A stretch of DNA of 64,000 nucleotides from Hymenobacter jeollabukensis (GTDB lineage Bacteria > Bacteroidota > Bacteroidia > Cytophagales > Hymenobacteraceae): contig NZ_VAJM01000004.1 of NCBI RefSeq assembly GCF_005771675.1, positions 1-64,000 of the forward strand, written 5' to 3'. The notes under the pieces are model-generated. The model had not been told where the DNA came from. It saw nothing but the letters and a program-made list of their open reading frames with translations, and did not search any database. The position numbers and the translations under genes were made by a program. Every line of letters begins with the position of its first letter. Within the stretch, counting starts at the first letter, position 1. Positions 1-7,437 of this stretch are shown here, piece after piece.

Positions 1-260
1 TGGCCATGCACCACGTCCGCATTCAACTCGTCATTGACGAGCATAATCGACGATGCACCATGTATTAGACCACCGCTTAATGATGAAGGGGTATTCTTTG
101 ACTTTACCAGCGTTGCGCACTTTTTGCACTGGTAATTATTAGTGCCGACTTCCCCTAGGTTATGCCAAGAATGACTGCTCCCGGCAGGACAGTTAAGACT
201 ACTTGGTGTATTGTTCCCTTGAATTAGGGTCTTACACTTCTTGCATTGATAATTGTTCAT
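1..260 (-). CDS. Tandem zinc-ribbon small protein, 3' end outside window
   Basis: An open frame starts at the ATG at 258-260 and runs off the left edge after 86 codons, so the C-terminus is not visible. It holds two copies of one unit. Each copy starts NNYQCKKC, then TL and NTPSSL. In the first copy the unit continues with a Cys-Pro and a His-x-Trp-His, giving a CxxC plus C/H set that could bind one zinc. The second copy departs from the repeat after NTPSSL and loses the second half of the ligand set. The function is unknown; short CxxC repeat proteins of this kind are usually called zinc-ribbon hypothetical proteins. The base composition is less GC-rich than the rest of the window. The reading frame and repeat are seen directly; zinc binding is inferred. 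Confidence 0.6.
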   Translation of the reverse strand, partial: MNNYQCKKCKTLIQGNNTPSSLNCPAGSSHSWHNLGEVGTNNYQCKKCATLVKSKNTPSSLSGGLIHGASSIMLVNDELNADVVHG

Positions 261-399
261 TTTAACTGAATTGAAATGGGCTTACTCTAATCGGTTTTCA
301 GCATTCCCGGTTACCTTACTAATGCCTATTGATAAACATATGGATAGTAAACTAACGCTGCAATGTATACTTATGCATAAGTAGATTGCAAGGGGTTTA

Positions 400-487
400 G
401 AGCGTGTTGGGATTTCTGAAAAGCCCATTTGCACGTTCTATTTCCACAGGCTCAGCATGACCAAAACCTAAATTTTTAAATACGCTC
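400..487. repeat. Short IS-end-like inverted repeat, possible remnant
   Basis: Position 400 begins GAGCGTGTTGGGATTT, which resembles the outer end of the IS at 803-1663 (GAGCCTGTTGGGGAATT on its right side). Position 487 reads GAGCGTATTT inward on the other strand, so the 88 bp have short matching ends. No convincing target duplication is seen. It could be a miniature or solo IS end, or chance. Confidence 0.25.
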
Positions 488-497
488 TTGCGATACG

Positions 498-803
498 ATG
501 ATTCTACCCTTGATTGGACTTGCTTTCGGAGTGGTGGTCAGCTCTCTTCTCGGAGCAGCGGTTATTGCCGTGCACCCCAGATGGAAGCTTGCCCCGACTA
601 ACATCACCTTGTTTGTCGTCGGCTCTTTTACGGCTGCAATATGCTCGTCTCTCATCTATACCTGGATTGTTGCGGATGAAAACCGGCGCTTGCATTCCTC
701 AACAGCAGTTACTGGTTATCTAGTAACACTTTTGGTAGCCACCCTACTGGGTGGCACGTTGTCAACTTTCATTGGCAGGAAATTATTCAGGCCTTCTGAA
801 TAG
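498..803 (+). CDS. Small integral membrane protein
   Basis: A 101-residue protein with three to four hydrophobic segments: residues about 3-25 at the N-terminus, 36-58, and 70-93, joined by short polar loops and ending in a basic tail (GRKLF). No family is recognised. The start is the only ATG near the beginning of the frame. Its stop codon TAG is at 801-803, and the IS begins at 803, so the last base of the stop is now the first base of the IS. The original base after the target was also G (1666), so the stop codon reads the same with and without the insertion. Its likely terminator, 1670-1713, now lies beyond the IS. Membrane location is inferred from hydrophobicity. Confidence 0.6.
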   Translation: MILPLIGLAFGVVVSSLLGAAVIAVHPRWKLAPTNITLFVVGSFTAAICSSLIYTWIVADENRRLHSSTAVTGYLVTLLVATLLGGTLSTFIGRKLFRPSE

Positions 804-1663
804 GGCCTTGCTGTGGAATCAGAGTAGCCGGTTGAGGCAAAGCGTGACATTGGCCCAGAGGATCCACGCCGCATGGCTTTCGGGCGTGTACTCGTAATCC
901 ATGGCGAGGCGGCGGAAGAAATTCAGCCAAGCAAACGTGCGCTCTACCACCCAACGGCAGCCCACCGGGACGAAGCCGCGGACAGAAGGCGGTCGGCTGC
1001 TCACCTCGTGCCGCAGCCCACGGGCGAGCAGCCCTTCAGCAAAGTGGCCCCGGTACGCCCGGTCCGTCACCACGGTTGTCAGGCGCGGCCCCCATTGCCG
1101 CCTTTCCAACAAGAGCGGGGCGGCACCGCGGCTGTCGTGCTGGTTGGCCGCGTGCGTGCGGCAAGCCCAGACGCGGCCCTGCCGGTCCACCAGCACCTGG
1201 CGCTTGCGCCCGTTGACGCATTTGCCTCCGTCCGTGCCGCGGTGCTCGGCAATGCGCGGAGCAAGCTTGACACTTTGGCTATCCAGACACAGCACCGCCG
1301 GCGAGGCCGCCTGCCCGTGCGCTTGCCGGTCGGCTTCATTGAGCGCCCGGTTCAGGCGCTGTAGCGTGCCGTCCTGCTGCCAGCGGCGGAAATAGTAGTA
1401 CACGGCCGTCCACTTGGGAAACGCGGCCGGCAAGCTGCGCCACTGGCAACCTGTGCGGCACACGTACAAGACCGCGTCTACCACGCGCCGCAAGCACAAG
1501 CGCCGTTTGCGTTGCACGGGCAAAAGCCGCAACATACCTTGCCACTGCGAGTCAGTGAGGGGTTGATAGCCGTCAACCATAATGCGAACGGAAGCCTAGG
1601 AACTCCCGCCGCAACTTACTGGCTCGTTTTCTTTTACCGCAACACCAATTCCCCAACAGGCTC
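803..1663 (-). mobile_element. IS5-family insertion sequence, apparently complete
   Basis: An 861-bp element with one transposase gene. The left end reads GGGCCTTGCTGTGGAATC and the right end, on the opposite strand, GAGCCTGTTGGGGAATT; these match over about 17 bp with one gap. Both sides are flanked by TA (801-802 and 1664-1665), consistent with a 2-bp target duplication as known for part of the IS5 family. The flanks also agree on the next base (TAG on each side), so a 3-bp duplication cannot be excluded. The intact reading frame and clear ends suggest a recent insertion. Confidence 0.75.
819..1580 (-). CDS. IS5-family transposase
   Basis: A 253-residue DDE transposase in a single intact frame, starting at the ATG at 1578-1580. 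The N-terminal part (about 1-75) contains the WRSLPAAFP and YYYFRRW patterns typical of IS5-type DUF4096 domains. The catalytic residues are visible as LCLDSQSVK, VVTDRAYRG and WVVERTFAWL, in the order D, D, E, with the YREK-like RxxxWL context after the Glu. The length is normal for the family. Its stop codon lies only 16 bp inside the left end of the element. No frameshift is needed for expression. It moves the element by cut-and-paste; activity has not been shown, but nothing in the frame is broken. Confidence 0.9.
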   Translation of the reverse strand: MVDGYQPLTDSQWQGMLRLLPVQRKRRLCLRRVVDAVLYVCRTGCQWRSLPAAFPKWTAVYYYFRRWQQDGTLQRLNRALNEADRQAHGQAASPAVLCLDSQSVKLAPRIAEHRGTDGGKCVNGRKRQVLVDRQGRVWACRTHAANQHDSRGAAPLLLERRQWGPRLTTVVTDRAYRGHFAEGLLARGLRHEVSSRPPSVRGFVPVGCRWVVERTFAWLNFFRRLAMDYEYTPESHAAWILWANVTLCLNRLL

Positions 1664-1669
1664 TAGAAA

Positions 1670-1713
1670 AAAACGCCGGCGGCGCCCGATTTCTCAGGCG
1701 CCGCCGGCGTTTT
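1670..1713. terminator. Bidirectional terminator between nuoJ and the IS
   Basis: A 17-bp perfect stem (AAAACGCCGGCGGCGCC at 1670-1686 with its complement at 1697-1713) around a 10-base loop, with A-run and T-run on the two sides. It lies 17 bp after the nuoJ stop and would also have served the membrane-protein gene at 498-803 before the IS inserted. Confidence 0.85.
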
Positions 1714-1730
1714 CTAGTATGAGAAGAAGC

Positions 1731-2243
1731 TCAGAAGTGCCGCTCCCCAGTTTCGCGCTTGCCCAGCATCACCGAGCCCACCATGGCCACCAGGAACAGC
1801 ACCGAGGCCAGCTCAAACGGCAGCAGGTACTGCCGGTAGAGCACCAGGCCCAGGCGGCTCACCATCCCGATCTGCGAATCGAAGCTGGCCGCGTCGGCCC
1901 CCACGGGGTTCACGTTGCGCAGGGCGGCAATGAGCACCAGCAGCAACATGCCGCCGGCAATGGCCCCGGCCACCTTCGCCAGGCCCGATTTATTGGGTTC
2001 CGTGTCGGCGTTCAGGTTCAGGAACATCACCACGAACAGGAACAGCACCATGATGGCGCCGGCGTACACGATGATGTTCACCGCCGCCAGAAACTGCGCG
2101 TTCAGCATTAGGTAGTGCCCCGAAATAGCGAAGAACGTCAGGATCAGGAACAGCACCGAGTGCATCGGGTTTTTGGCAAACACCACGCCCAGGGCGCTCA
2201 GCAGCGCCACGAAAGCCAGAAAGTAGAAAAGGGAGTTACCCAT
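1731..2243 (-). CDS. nuoJ: NADH-quinone oxidoreductase subunit J
   Basis: A 170-residue membrane subunit of complex I with five hydrophobic helices. The third contains the conserved NIIVYAGAIMVLFLF segment that carries the pi-bulge in the family. It forms part of the membrane arm next to NuoH and takes part in coupling quinone reduction to proton movement. It is the last nuo gene here: its stop is followed within 20 bp by a strong terminator, and nuoK, L, M and N do not follow. A palindromic repeat sits in the 181-bp gap between this gene and nuoI. The start at ATG 2241-2243 gives a normal family length. Confidence 0.93.
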   Translation of the reverse strand: MGNSLFYFLAFVALLSALGVVFAKNPMHSVLFLILTFFAISGHYLMLNAQFLAAVNIIVYAGAIMVLFLFVVMFLNLNADTEPNKSGLAKVAGAIAGGMLLLVLIAALRNVNPVGADAASFDSQIGMVSRLGLVLYRQYLLPFELASVLFLVAMVGSVMLGKRETGERHF

Positions 2244-2285
2244 AATAGGGGAGGGGAAGTGCGAAACTTCAAAAGAAAATTAGCC

Positions 2286-2410
2286 CGTCATGTCGAGTTT
2301 GTCGAGACATCTCGCGTGCTGATGCTGGGTAGTAAACTCAACGAGAAGATTACTATCCGGCGAGATTGGCTACGCCGACCTTCGGGTCCTCGGCTGCGCT
2401 CGGAATGACG
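2286..2410. repeat. Dispersed palindromic repeat, TCATgTCGAG class
   Basis: Lies in the nuoJ-nuoI gap. The ends are CGTCATGTCGAG and CTCGGAATGACG, with internal ATCTCGCGTGCTGATG. It is related to copies at 5345, 38614, 39061 and 45964. The arms are an imperfect inverted repeat, and the element is about 125 bp. Confidence 0.8.
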
Positions 2411-2424
2411 GTCTGTTGCGTCAA

Positions 2425-3000
2425 TTAAGCATCCATGCCGGCCATGCGGCGGGCCAGGGCTTCGGCCTGCTCGGCGGTGAGCTGAATGCCGCGCTTGGAG
2501 CGGGCGTTCGGGTCGACGGGCTCCACCAGGCGGTCCTTGCCGTAGATGAATTCGTCGCGCTCGAAGCGGGGCGGGGCCATCTTGTCGGCCTGCAGGTAGA
2601 TGGCTGCTTTAGGGCAGGCTTCCTCGCAGAGGCCGCAGAAGATGCAGCGCAGCATGTTGATTTCGTAGCTGACAGCGTACTTCTCCTCGCGGTACAGGTT
2701 CTGCTCGCCCTTTTTCCGCTCGCCGGCCACCATCGTAATGGCTTCGGCCGGGCAGGCCACGGCGCAGAGGCCGCAGGCGGTGCAGCGCTCCTTGCCCTGC
2801 TCGTCGCGCTTGAGCACGTGCAGCCCCCGGAACGTGGGCGACATCGGCCGCAGCTCCTCGGGGTAGCGGATGGTGGCTTTCTTGGAGAAGAAGTGCTTGA
2901 GCGTGATGCCCATGCCCGTGAGGATGGCCGGCAGGTAAGCCCGCTCGGCCAGCGTCATGGGCTTCTTCGCCATGTGCTTCGATCTATTGGTCAGTTTCAT
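2425..3000 (-). CDS. nuoI: NADH-quinone oxidoreductase subunit I (ferredoxin-type)
   Basis: A 191-residue peripheral-arm subunit with two 4Fe-4S motifs, CTACGLCAVACP (about residues 73-84) and CIFCGLCEEACP (about 118-129), which would hold clusters N6a and N6b next to the quinone site. The frame opens at ATG 3000, 13 bp after the nuoH stop; a second ATG nine codons later (2973, MAKKPMTLAER) is an equally possible start and no ribosome site decides between them. The C-terminal tail after about residue 160 is Ala/Arg-rich and less conserved in the family. It sits between nuoH and nuoJ as in the usual nuo order. Confidence 0.93.
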   Translation of the reverse strand: MKLTNRSKHMAKKPMTLAERAYLPAILTGMGITLKHFFSKKATIRYPEELRPMSPTFRGLHVLKRDEQGKERCTACGLCAVACPAEAITMVAGERKKGEQNLYREEKYAVSYEINMLRCIFCGLCEEACPKAAIYLQADKMAPPRFERDEFIYGKDRLVEPVDPNARSKRGIQLTAEQAEALARRMAGMDA

Positions 3001-3013
3001 AGGGAAGTCGTTG

Positions 3014-4156
3014 TTAGCGGCGGGCGACCGTGCGCACCTCCGTGGGCACGGCTTCTTTCGAAATTTCCCGCTTGGGCTCCTTCGAGCCGAAGAACAGGAT
3101 GAAAGCGCCGGTCAGCAGGATGTTCAGGATGGCAATGGGGAAGAGCATCGTCCAGCCCAGGCGCATCAGCTGGTCGTAGCGGAAGCGCGGCAGCGTCCAG
3201 CGCACCCACATGAAGAAGAAGATGAAGAAGAAAATCTTCGCGAACAGCGTCACCGTGCCCAGGATGGTCACCACGTTGTGGGCAAACAGCTCACTCTGCG
3301 AGGACGTGAGGTAGTTGTAGAGCAGATGCTCGCCGGGGAAGCTGAAGCCGCCGAAGTACAGCGTGCTCATCACGGCCGAGGCCACGAACACGTTGATGTA
3401 CTCGGCGAACAGGTACAGGCCCATTTTCATCGACGAGTACTCGGTGTGGTAGCCACCTACCAGCTCGGTTTCGCACTCGGGCAGGTCAAAGGGCGTGCGG
3501 TTCGTTTCGGCGAAGGCGCAGACGATGAAGATGATAAAGCCCAGCGGCTGGTACACGATGTTCCAGAGGCCATCGTACTGCTGCAGGGCAATTTCGCGCA
3601 GGCTCAGCGTGCCGGTTACCATCAGCAGGGCAATCAGCGCCATACCCATGGCCAGCTCGTAGCTCACGGCCTGGGCGGCCGCGCGGATAGCGCCGAGCAA
3701 CGAGAACTTGTTGTTGGAGGCCCAGCCGCCAATCATCAGCCCATACACGCCCAAGGACACCACGCCGAACACGTACAGCATCCCGATGTTGACCTCGATG
3801 GCCTGCAGGCGAATTACGTCGCCGTTGCCCAGCAGCAGGGTATTGCCGAAGGGAATGACGGCCGAAGCCATCAGCGCCGTGGTCATGGCCAGGCAGGGGC
3901 CGAACACGAACAAGGCGCGGTTGGCACCGGCGGGGAAGAATTCCTCCTTGGTGAACAGCTTCACGGCATCGGCCAGGGGCTGCAGCAGGCCGTAGGGGCC
4001 GGCGCGGTCGGGGCCGACGCGGTCCTGCAGAAAGGCCGCCACCACGCGCTCGGCGTAGGTGGAGTAGGTGGCAATCAGCAGGGAAATGCCGAATACAGCC
4101 AGAATGACGAGGCTCTGCCAGGAAATGACGAAGGACGTCAGGGCGGAAAAATCCAT
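3014..4156 (-). CDS. nuoH: NADH-quinone oxidoreductase subunit H
   Basis: A 380-residue membrane subunit with eight or more helices. It carries the conserved AERVVAAFLQDRVGP loop near residue 35, the FTKEEFFP loop, and the acidic loop around NRTPFDLPECETELVGG that lines the quinone chamber. It joins the peripheral arm to the membrane arm of complex I. The C-terminus has a 40-residue polar extension (SKEPKREISKEAV) beyond the last helix. The 13-bp spacing to nuoI suggests co-translation. Upstream, 130 bp separate it from nuoG, and that gap is filled by a palindromic repeat. Confidence 0.95.
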   Translation of the reverse strand: MDFSALTSFVISWQSLVILAVFGISLLIATYSTYAERVVAAFLQDRVGPDRAGPYGLLQPLADAVKLFTKEEFFPAGANRALFVFGPCLAMTTALMASAVIPFGNTLLLGNGDVIRLQAIEVNIGMLYVFGVVSLGVYGLMIGGWASNNKFSLLGAIRAAAQAVSYELAMGMALIALLMVTGTLSLREIALQQYDGLWNIVYQPLGFIIFIVCAFAETNRTPFDLPECETELVGGYHTEYSSMKMGLYLFAEYINVFVASAVMSTLYFGGFSFPGEHLLYNYLTSSQSELFAHNVVTILGTVTLFAKIFFFIFFFMWVRWTLPRFRYDQLMRLGWTMLFPIAILNILLTGAFILFFGSKEPKREISKEAVPTEVRTVARR

Positions 4157-4174
4157 TGCGTGAAGTTAATCTGC

Positions 4175-4279
4175 CTGTCATCCTGAGCAAAGCGAAGGAC
4201 CTTATCACGCTTGCGCGTCAGGCGTCAGGTAAATTGCTATCTGACGTGGTAAGGTCCTTCGCTTTGCTCAGGATGACAG
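4175..4279. repeat. Dispersed palindromic repeat, TCATCCTGAGC class
   Basis: Lies in the nuoH-nuoG gap. The perfect 30-bp arms, 4175-4204 and 4250-4279, begin CTGTCATCCTGAGCAAAGCG and are followed by GAAGGACC. They could form a long hairpin in the transcript. Related elements are at 56222-56461 and 62024-62093. Confidence 0.85.
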
Positions 4280-4286
4280 ATGATTG

Positions 4287-5294
4287 TTATCTGCCGAGTT
4301 TCAGCGGCGGGTTGTTTTCCAGGTCGCGGACCGAGCTTTCGGGCAGGTCGGCAATGACTTGCGGGTTCACCACCGGCAGCTCGTAGTGGTTGGCCGAAAT
4401 GACGGAGCTGCTGTCGATGTGGGCCGGGCCTTCCAGGGTCCAGTCGGCCGTTTCCTTTTTCTCGAAGCGGCACTCGTTGCAGATCCACTCCTTTACCTCG
4501 CCGTACTCGTCCTTGCGGGCCGTTACGCGCAGCACGTCCTTGCCCTTGTACCAGAGCACCACATTGCCCGAGCACTTCGGGTTGCCGCAGTCACGGTGGG
4601 CATTGACGGGCTTCGTGAACCACACGCGCGACTTGAAGCGCCAGGTTTTGTCGGTCAGGGCGCCCACCGGGCACACGTCGATGACGTTGCCGGAGAAGTC
4701 CTGGTCGATGATGTTGTCGATGTAGGTGCCGATTTCGGCGGCGTCGCCGCGGCCCAGCACGCCGTGCACGCGGCGCTCCGTGAGCTGGTCGGCCGTGTAC
4801 ACGCAGCGGTAGCACAGGATGCAGCGCGTCATGTGCAGCTGGATGTAGGGGCCGATGTCGATTTTCTCGAAAGTGCGGCGCTCCTCTTCGTAGCGGGTGG
4901 TGGCCACACCATGCTCGAAGGCGAAGTTCTGCAAATCACACTCGCCGGCCTGGTCGCAGACCGGGCAATCCAGCGGGTGGTTGATGAGCAGCATCTCCAC
5001 GATGCCCTTGCGCACGTCGAGCACCGACTGGTTGGTGGTATTTTCCACCACCATGCCGTCCTGCACCGTGGTGATGCACGAGGGCACCAGCTTGGGCATG
5101 GGGCGCGGATCCTTGGCCGAGCCGGCTGCCACCTTCACCAGGCAGGCGCGGCACTTGCCGCCCGTCCCTTTGATGGGGGTGTAGTAGCACATGGCCGGCG
5201 GCACGATGTTTCCCCCGATTTTACGGGCGGCGTTCAGGATAGTGGTACCGTCCGGTACTTCTATCTCGATGCCGTCGAAGGTTATTTTAGCCAT
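4287..5294 (-). CDS. nuoG: NADH-quinone oxidoreductase subunit G, short form
   Basis: A 335-residue iron-sulfur subunit. The N-terminus is a 2Fe-2S ferredoxin domain (MCYY, then GGKCRACLV, then SCITT). Next comes the His/Cys motif HPLDCPVCDQAGECDLQN for cluster N5, then TRCILCYRC and VCPVGALT for N4, and finally a Cys set (HRDCGNPKCSG and WICNECRF) in the position of the 4Fe-4S Mo/W bis-MGD domain. The protein ends about 70 residues after that, with no molybdopterin-like body; full NuoG proteins are roughly 700-900 residues. The stop is clean and nothing downstream continues the domain, so this is a short form rather than a recent truncation; short forms are known in Bacteroidota. It would pass electrons from NuoF/E to NuoI. 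Confidence 0.9.
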   Translation of the reverse strand: MAKITFDGIEIEVPDGTTILNAARKIGGNIVPPAMCYYTPIKGTGGKCRACLVKVAAGSAKDPRPMPKLVPSCITTVQDGMVVENTTNQSVLDVRKGIVEMLLINHPLDCPVCDQAGECDLQNFAFEHGVATTRYEEERRTFEKIDIGPYIQLHMTRCILCYRCVYTADQLTERRVHGVLGRGDAAEIGTYIDNIIDQDFSGNVIDVCPVGALTDKTWRFKSRVWFTKPVNAHRDCGNPKCSGNVVLWYKGKDVLRVTARKDEYGEVKEWICNECRFEKKETADWTLEGPAHIDSSSVISANHYELPVVNPQVIADLPESSVRDLENNPPLKLGR

Positions 5295-5344
5295 TTGGGT
5301 CTGAGTCGTATGAGGGGCGTCGGCCGCTTGGGTTTCATCTCACC

Positions 5345-5464
5345 AGAACGTCATTCCGAGCTTGTCGAGGAATCTCGCGTGCTGATGGAGGATACTAAAT
5401 TTCTCGTCAGACGAGAAGGTTACTATCCAGCGAGATGTCTCGGCTTCGCTCGACATGACGTTCT
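5345..5464. repeat. Dispersed palindromic repeat, TCATTCCGAGC class
   Basis: Lies in the nuoG-nuoF gap. The ends are AGAACGTCATTCCGAG and CTCGACATGACGTTCT, with internal ATCTCGCGTGCTGATGG and an AGCGAGATGTCTCGG arm. It closely resembles the copy at 45964-46080. Confidence 0.85.
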
Positions 5465-5501
5465 TGTTGGTCGAGTAGCGGCAGACGTTCAAAGTTAAGC
5501 C

Positions 5502-6842
5502 TTATACCAAAGCTGCTTTCGCGGAGAAGTACGCGCCGGGGCGGGTGGCTTCCTTGGGGTTGGTCACGTGCCACTCGAACTCGTGGCGGAAGTGGCGCAC
5601 GGCGGCGGCCACCGGCCAGGCAGCGGCTTCACCGAGCGGGCAGATGGTGTTGCCCTCGATTTGCTTGGCCACGCTTACCAGCAGGTCGATGTCGTGCATG
5701 TGGCCGTGGCCGTGCTCGAGGCGGTGCAGCACCTTTTCCAGCCAGCCCGTACCCTCGCGGCAGGGCGAGCATTGCCCGCACGACTCGTGGTGGTAGAAGC
5801 GGGAGAAGCTCCAGGTGTTGCGCACGATACAGGTCGTCTCGTCCATGGCAATGAAGCCGCCCGAGCCGAGCATGGTACCCGTCACGAAGCCGCCGTCGGA
5901 GAGGGACTCGTAGGTCATCAGGCGGTTTTCACCGGCGGCCGTCTTCAGAATCAGCTCCTTGGGCAGAATCGGCACCGAGGAGCCGCCTGCTACTACCGCT
6001 TTCAGGTCGCGGCCTTTCCAGATGCCGCCGCAGTACTCGTCGGAGTAGATGAACTCCTCCACGGGCACGCCCAGCTCGATTTCGTAGATGCCCGGCTTGT
6101 TGAGGTGGCCGCAGGCCGAAATCAGCTTGGTGCCGGTGCTCTTGCCGATGCCGATTTTGGCGTATTCGTCGCCACCGTCATTGACGATGGGCACTACCGC
6201 GGCAATGGATTCCACGTTGTTGACCACCGTGGGGCGGGCGTAGAGGCCCTGCACGGCCGGGAATGGGGGCTTGTTGCGCGGGTTACCGCGCTTGCCTTCC
6301 AAGGACTCCAGCAGGGCGGTTTCCTCACCGCAGATGTAGGCGCCGCCGCCGGGATGCACGTGCAAGTCCAGGTCGTAGCCCGAGCCCAGGATGTTCTTGC
6401 CCAGGTAGCCCTTGGCGTAAGCCTCGGCAATGGCGCGTTCCAGGATGCGCAGCACGTAGAGCAGCTCCCCGCGGATGTAGATATACGAGGTGTTGGCGCC
6501 CAGCGCGTACGAGCTCGTAATCATGCCCTCGATGAGCAGGTGCGGCAGCTTGGTCATCAGCTCCCGGTCCTTGAAGGTGCCCGGCTCCGACTCATCGGCG
6601 TTGCACACCAGATGGCGCGGTACGCCCTCCGGCTTGGCCAGGAAGCTCCACTTCATGCCCGTGGGGAAACCGGCGCCGCCGCGGCCGCGCAGGCCCGACT
6701 TTTTCACCTCTTCCACCACCTCGTCGGGGGTCATCGTCTTCAGGGCCTTCTCCACCGAGCGGTAGCCGCCGTGTTTGCGGTATACCTCGAAGGTGTCGAT
6801 GCCGGGGACGTTAATATGTTCGGTCAGTAGCTTGCGGCCCAT
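5502..6842 (-). CDS. nuoF: NADH-quinone oxidoreductase subunit F
   Basis: A 446-residue NADH- and FMN-binding subunit where electrons enter complex I. The glycine-rich NADH/FMN loop GLRGRGGAGFPTGMKW is at about residues 51-66, followed by NADESEPGTFKDR. The HPGGGAYICGEETALLES stretch is also present. The N3 4Fe-4S cluster ligands are SCGQCSPCREG with the distal Cys in NTICPLGE. The length is normal for the family. It lies 18 bp before nuoE in reverse order of transcription (nuoE is upstream), while the downstream gap to nuoG holds a palindromic repeat. Confidence 0.96.
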   Translation of the reverse strand: MGRKLLTEHINVPGIDTFEVYRKHGGYRSVEKALKTMTPDEVVEEVKKSGLRGRGGAGFPTGMKWSFLAKPEGVPRHLVCNADESEPGTFKDRELMTKLPHLLIEGMITSSYALGANTSYIYIRGELLYVLRILERAIAEAYAKGYLGKNILGSGYDLDLHVHPGGGAYICGEETALLESLEGKRGNPRNKPPFPAVQGLYARPTVVNNVESIAAVVPIVNDGGDEYAKIGIGKSTGTKLISACGHLNKPGIYEIELGVPVEEFIYSDEYCGGIWKGRDLKAVVAGGSSVPILPKELILKTAAGENRLMTYESLSDGGFVTGTMLGSGGFIAMDETTCIVRNTWSFSRFYHHESCGQCSPCREGTGWLEKVLHRLEHGHGHMHDIDLLVSVAKQIEGNTICPLGEAAAWPVAAAVRHFRHEFEWHVTNPKEATRPGAYFSAKAALV

Positions 6843-6860
6843 GACGGTCAGTGCTTGAGG

Positions 6861-7427
6861 TTATTGTTGCGAATGCGCCAGGCCGGTCTGCTCCCAGGGC
6901 AGCAGCGGGCGGTGCACCAGGTTGCGCAGCTCCGCGAGCATGGCGTCCACCGCTTCCGGCGTGTCCAGCTGCTCGTAGTACTTCTCGCGCACCTGCACGA
7001 TGGGCGCCGTGCCGCAGGCGGCCAGGCATTCCACTTCTTTCAGAGTAAACAGGCCGTCGGACGAGGTTTCGCCCACTTTCGCGCCGGTCAGGCGCTCCAG
7101 CTGGGCGGTCAGCTCGTCGGAGCCGCGCAGCATGCAGGGACCGGTGCGGCAGATTTCCAGCACGTGCTGGCCCACCGGCTTGAGGTTGAACATGGTGTAG
7201 AACGAGGACACCTCGTACACCTCGATGGGCAGGATGCCGATGGTTTCAGCCACCAGGTCCTGCACTTCCGGGCTCACCCAGCCGCCAAACTCCGCCTGCG
7301 CGATGTGCAGGATGGGCAGCAGGGCCGACTTGCGGCGCTCGGCGGGGTAGTGCTCAAACAGACGGGCAATTTCGGCCTTGGCGGCTTCGGAGAATTGCGG
7401 CTTTACGGTCGCGGTTGTCGATTCCAT
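6861..7427 (-). CDS. nuoE: NADH-quinone oxidoreductase subunit E
   Basis: A 188-residue thioredoxin-fold subunit holding the 2Fe-2S cluster N1a. The ligands are CRTGPCMLRG and ECLAACGTAP. A helical N-terminal domain comes first (FSEAAKAEIARLFEHYP). The frame could open 11 codons earlier at 7460, but that would overlap the end of nuoD; the ATG at 7425-7427 (MESTTATVKP) leaves a 10-bp gap and fits the family start. It pairs with NuoF. Confidence 0.94.
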   Translation of the reverse strand: MESTTATVKPQFSEAAKAEIARLFEHYPAERRKSALLPILHIAQAEFGGWVSPEVQDLVAETIGILPIEVYEVSSFYTMFNLKPVGQHVLEICRTGPCMLRGSDELTAQLERLTGAKVGETSSDGLFTLKEVECLAACGTAPIVQVREKYYEQLDTPEAVDAMLAELRNLVHRPLLPWEQTGLAHSQQ

Positions 7428-7437
7428 TAGCAGCAGG

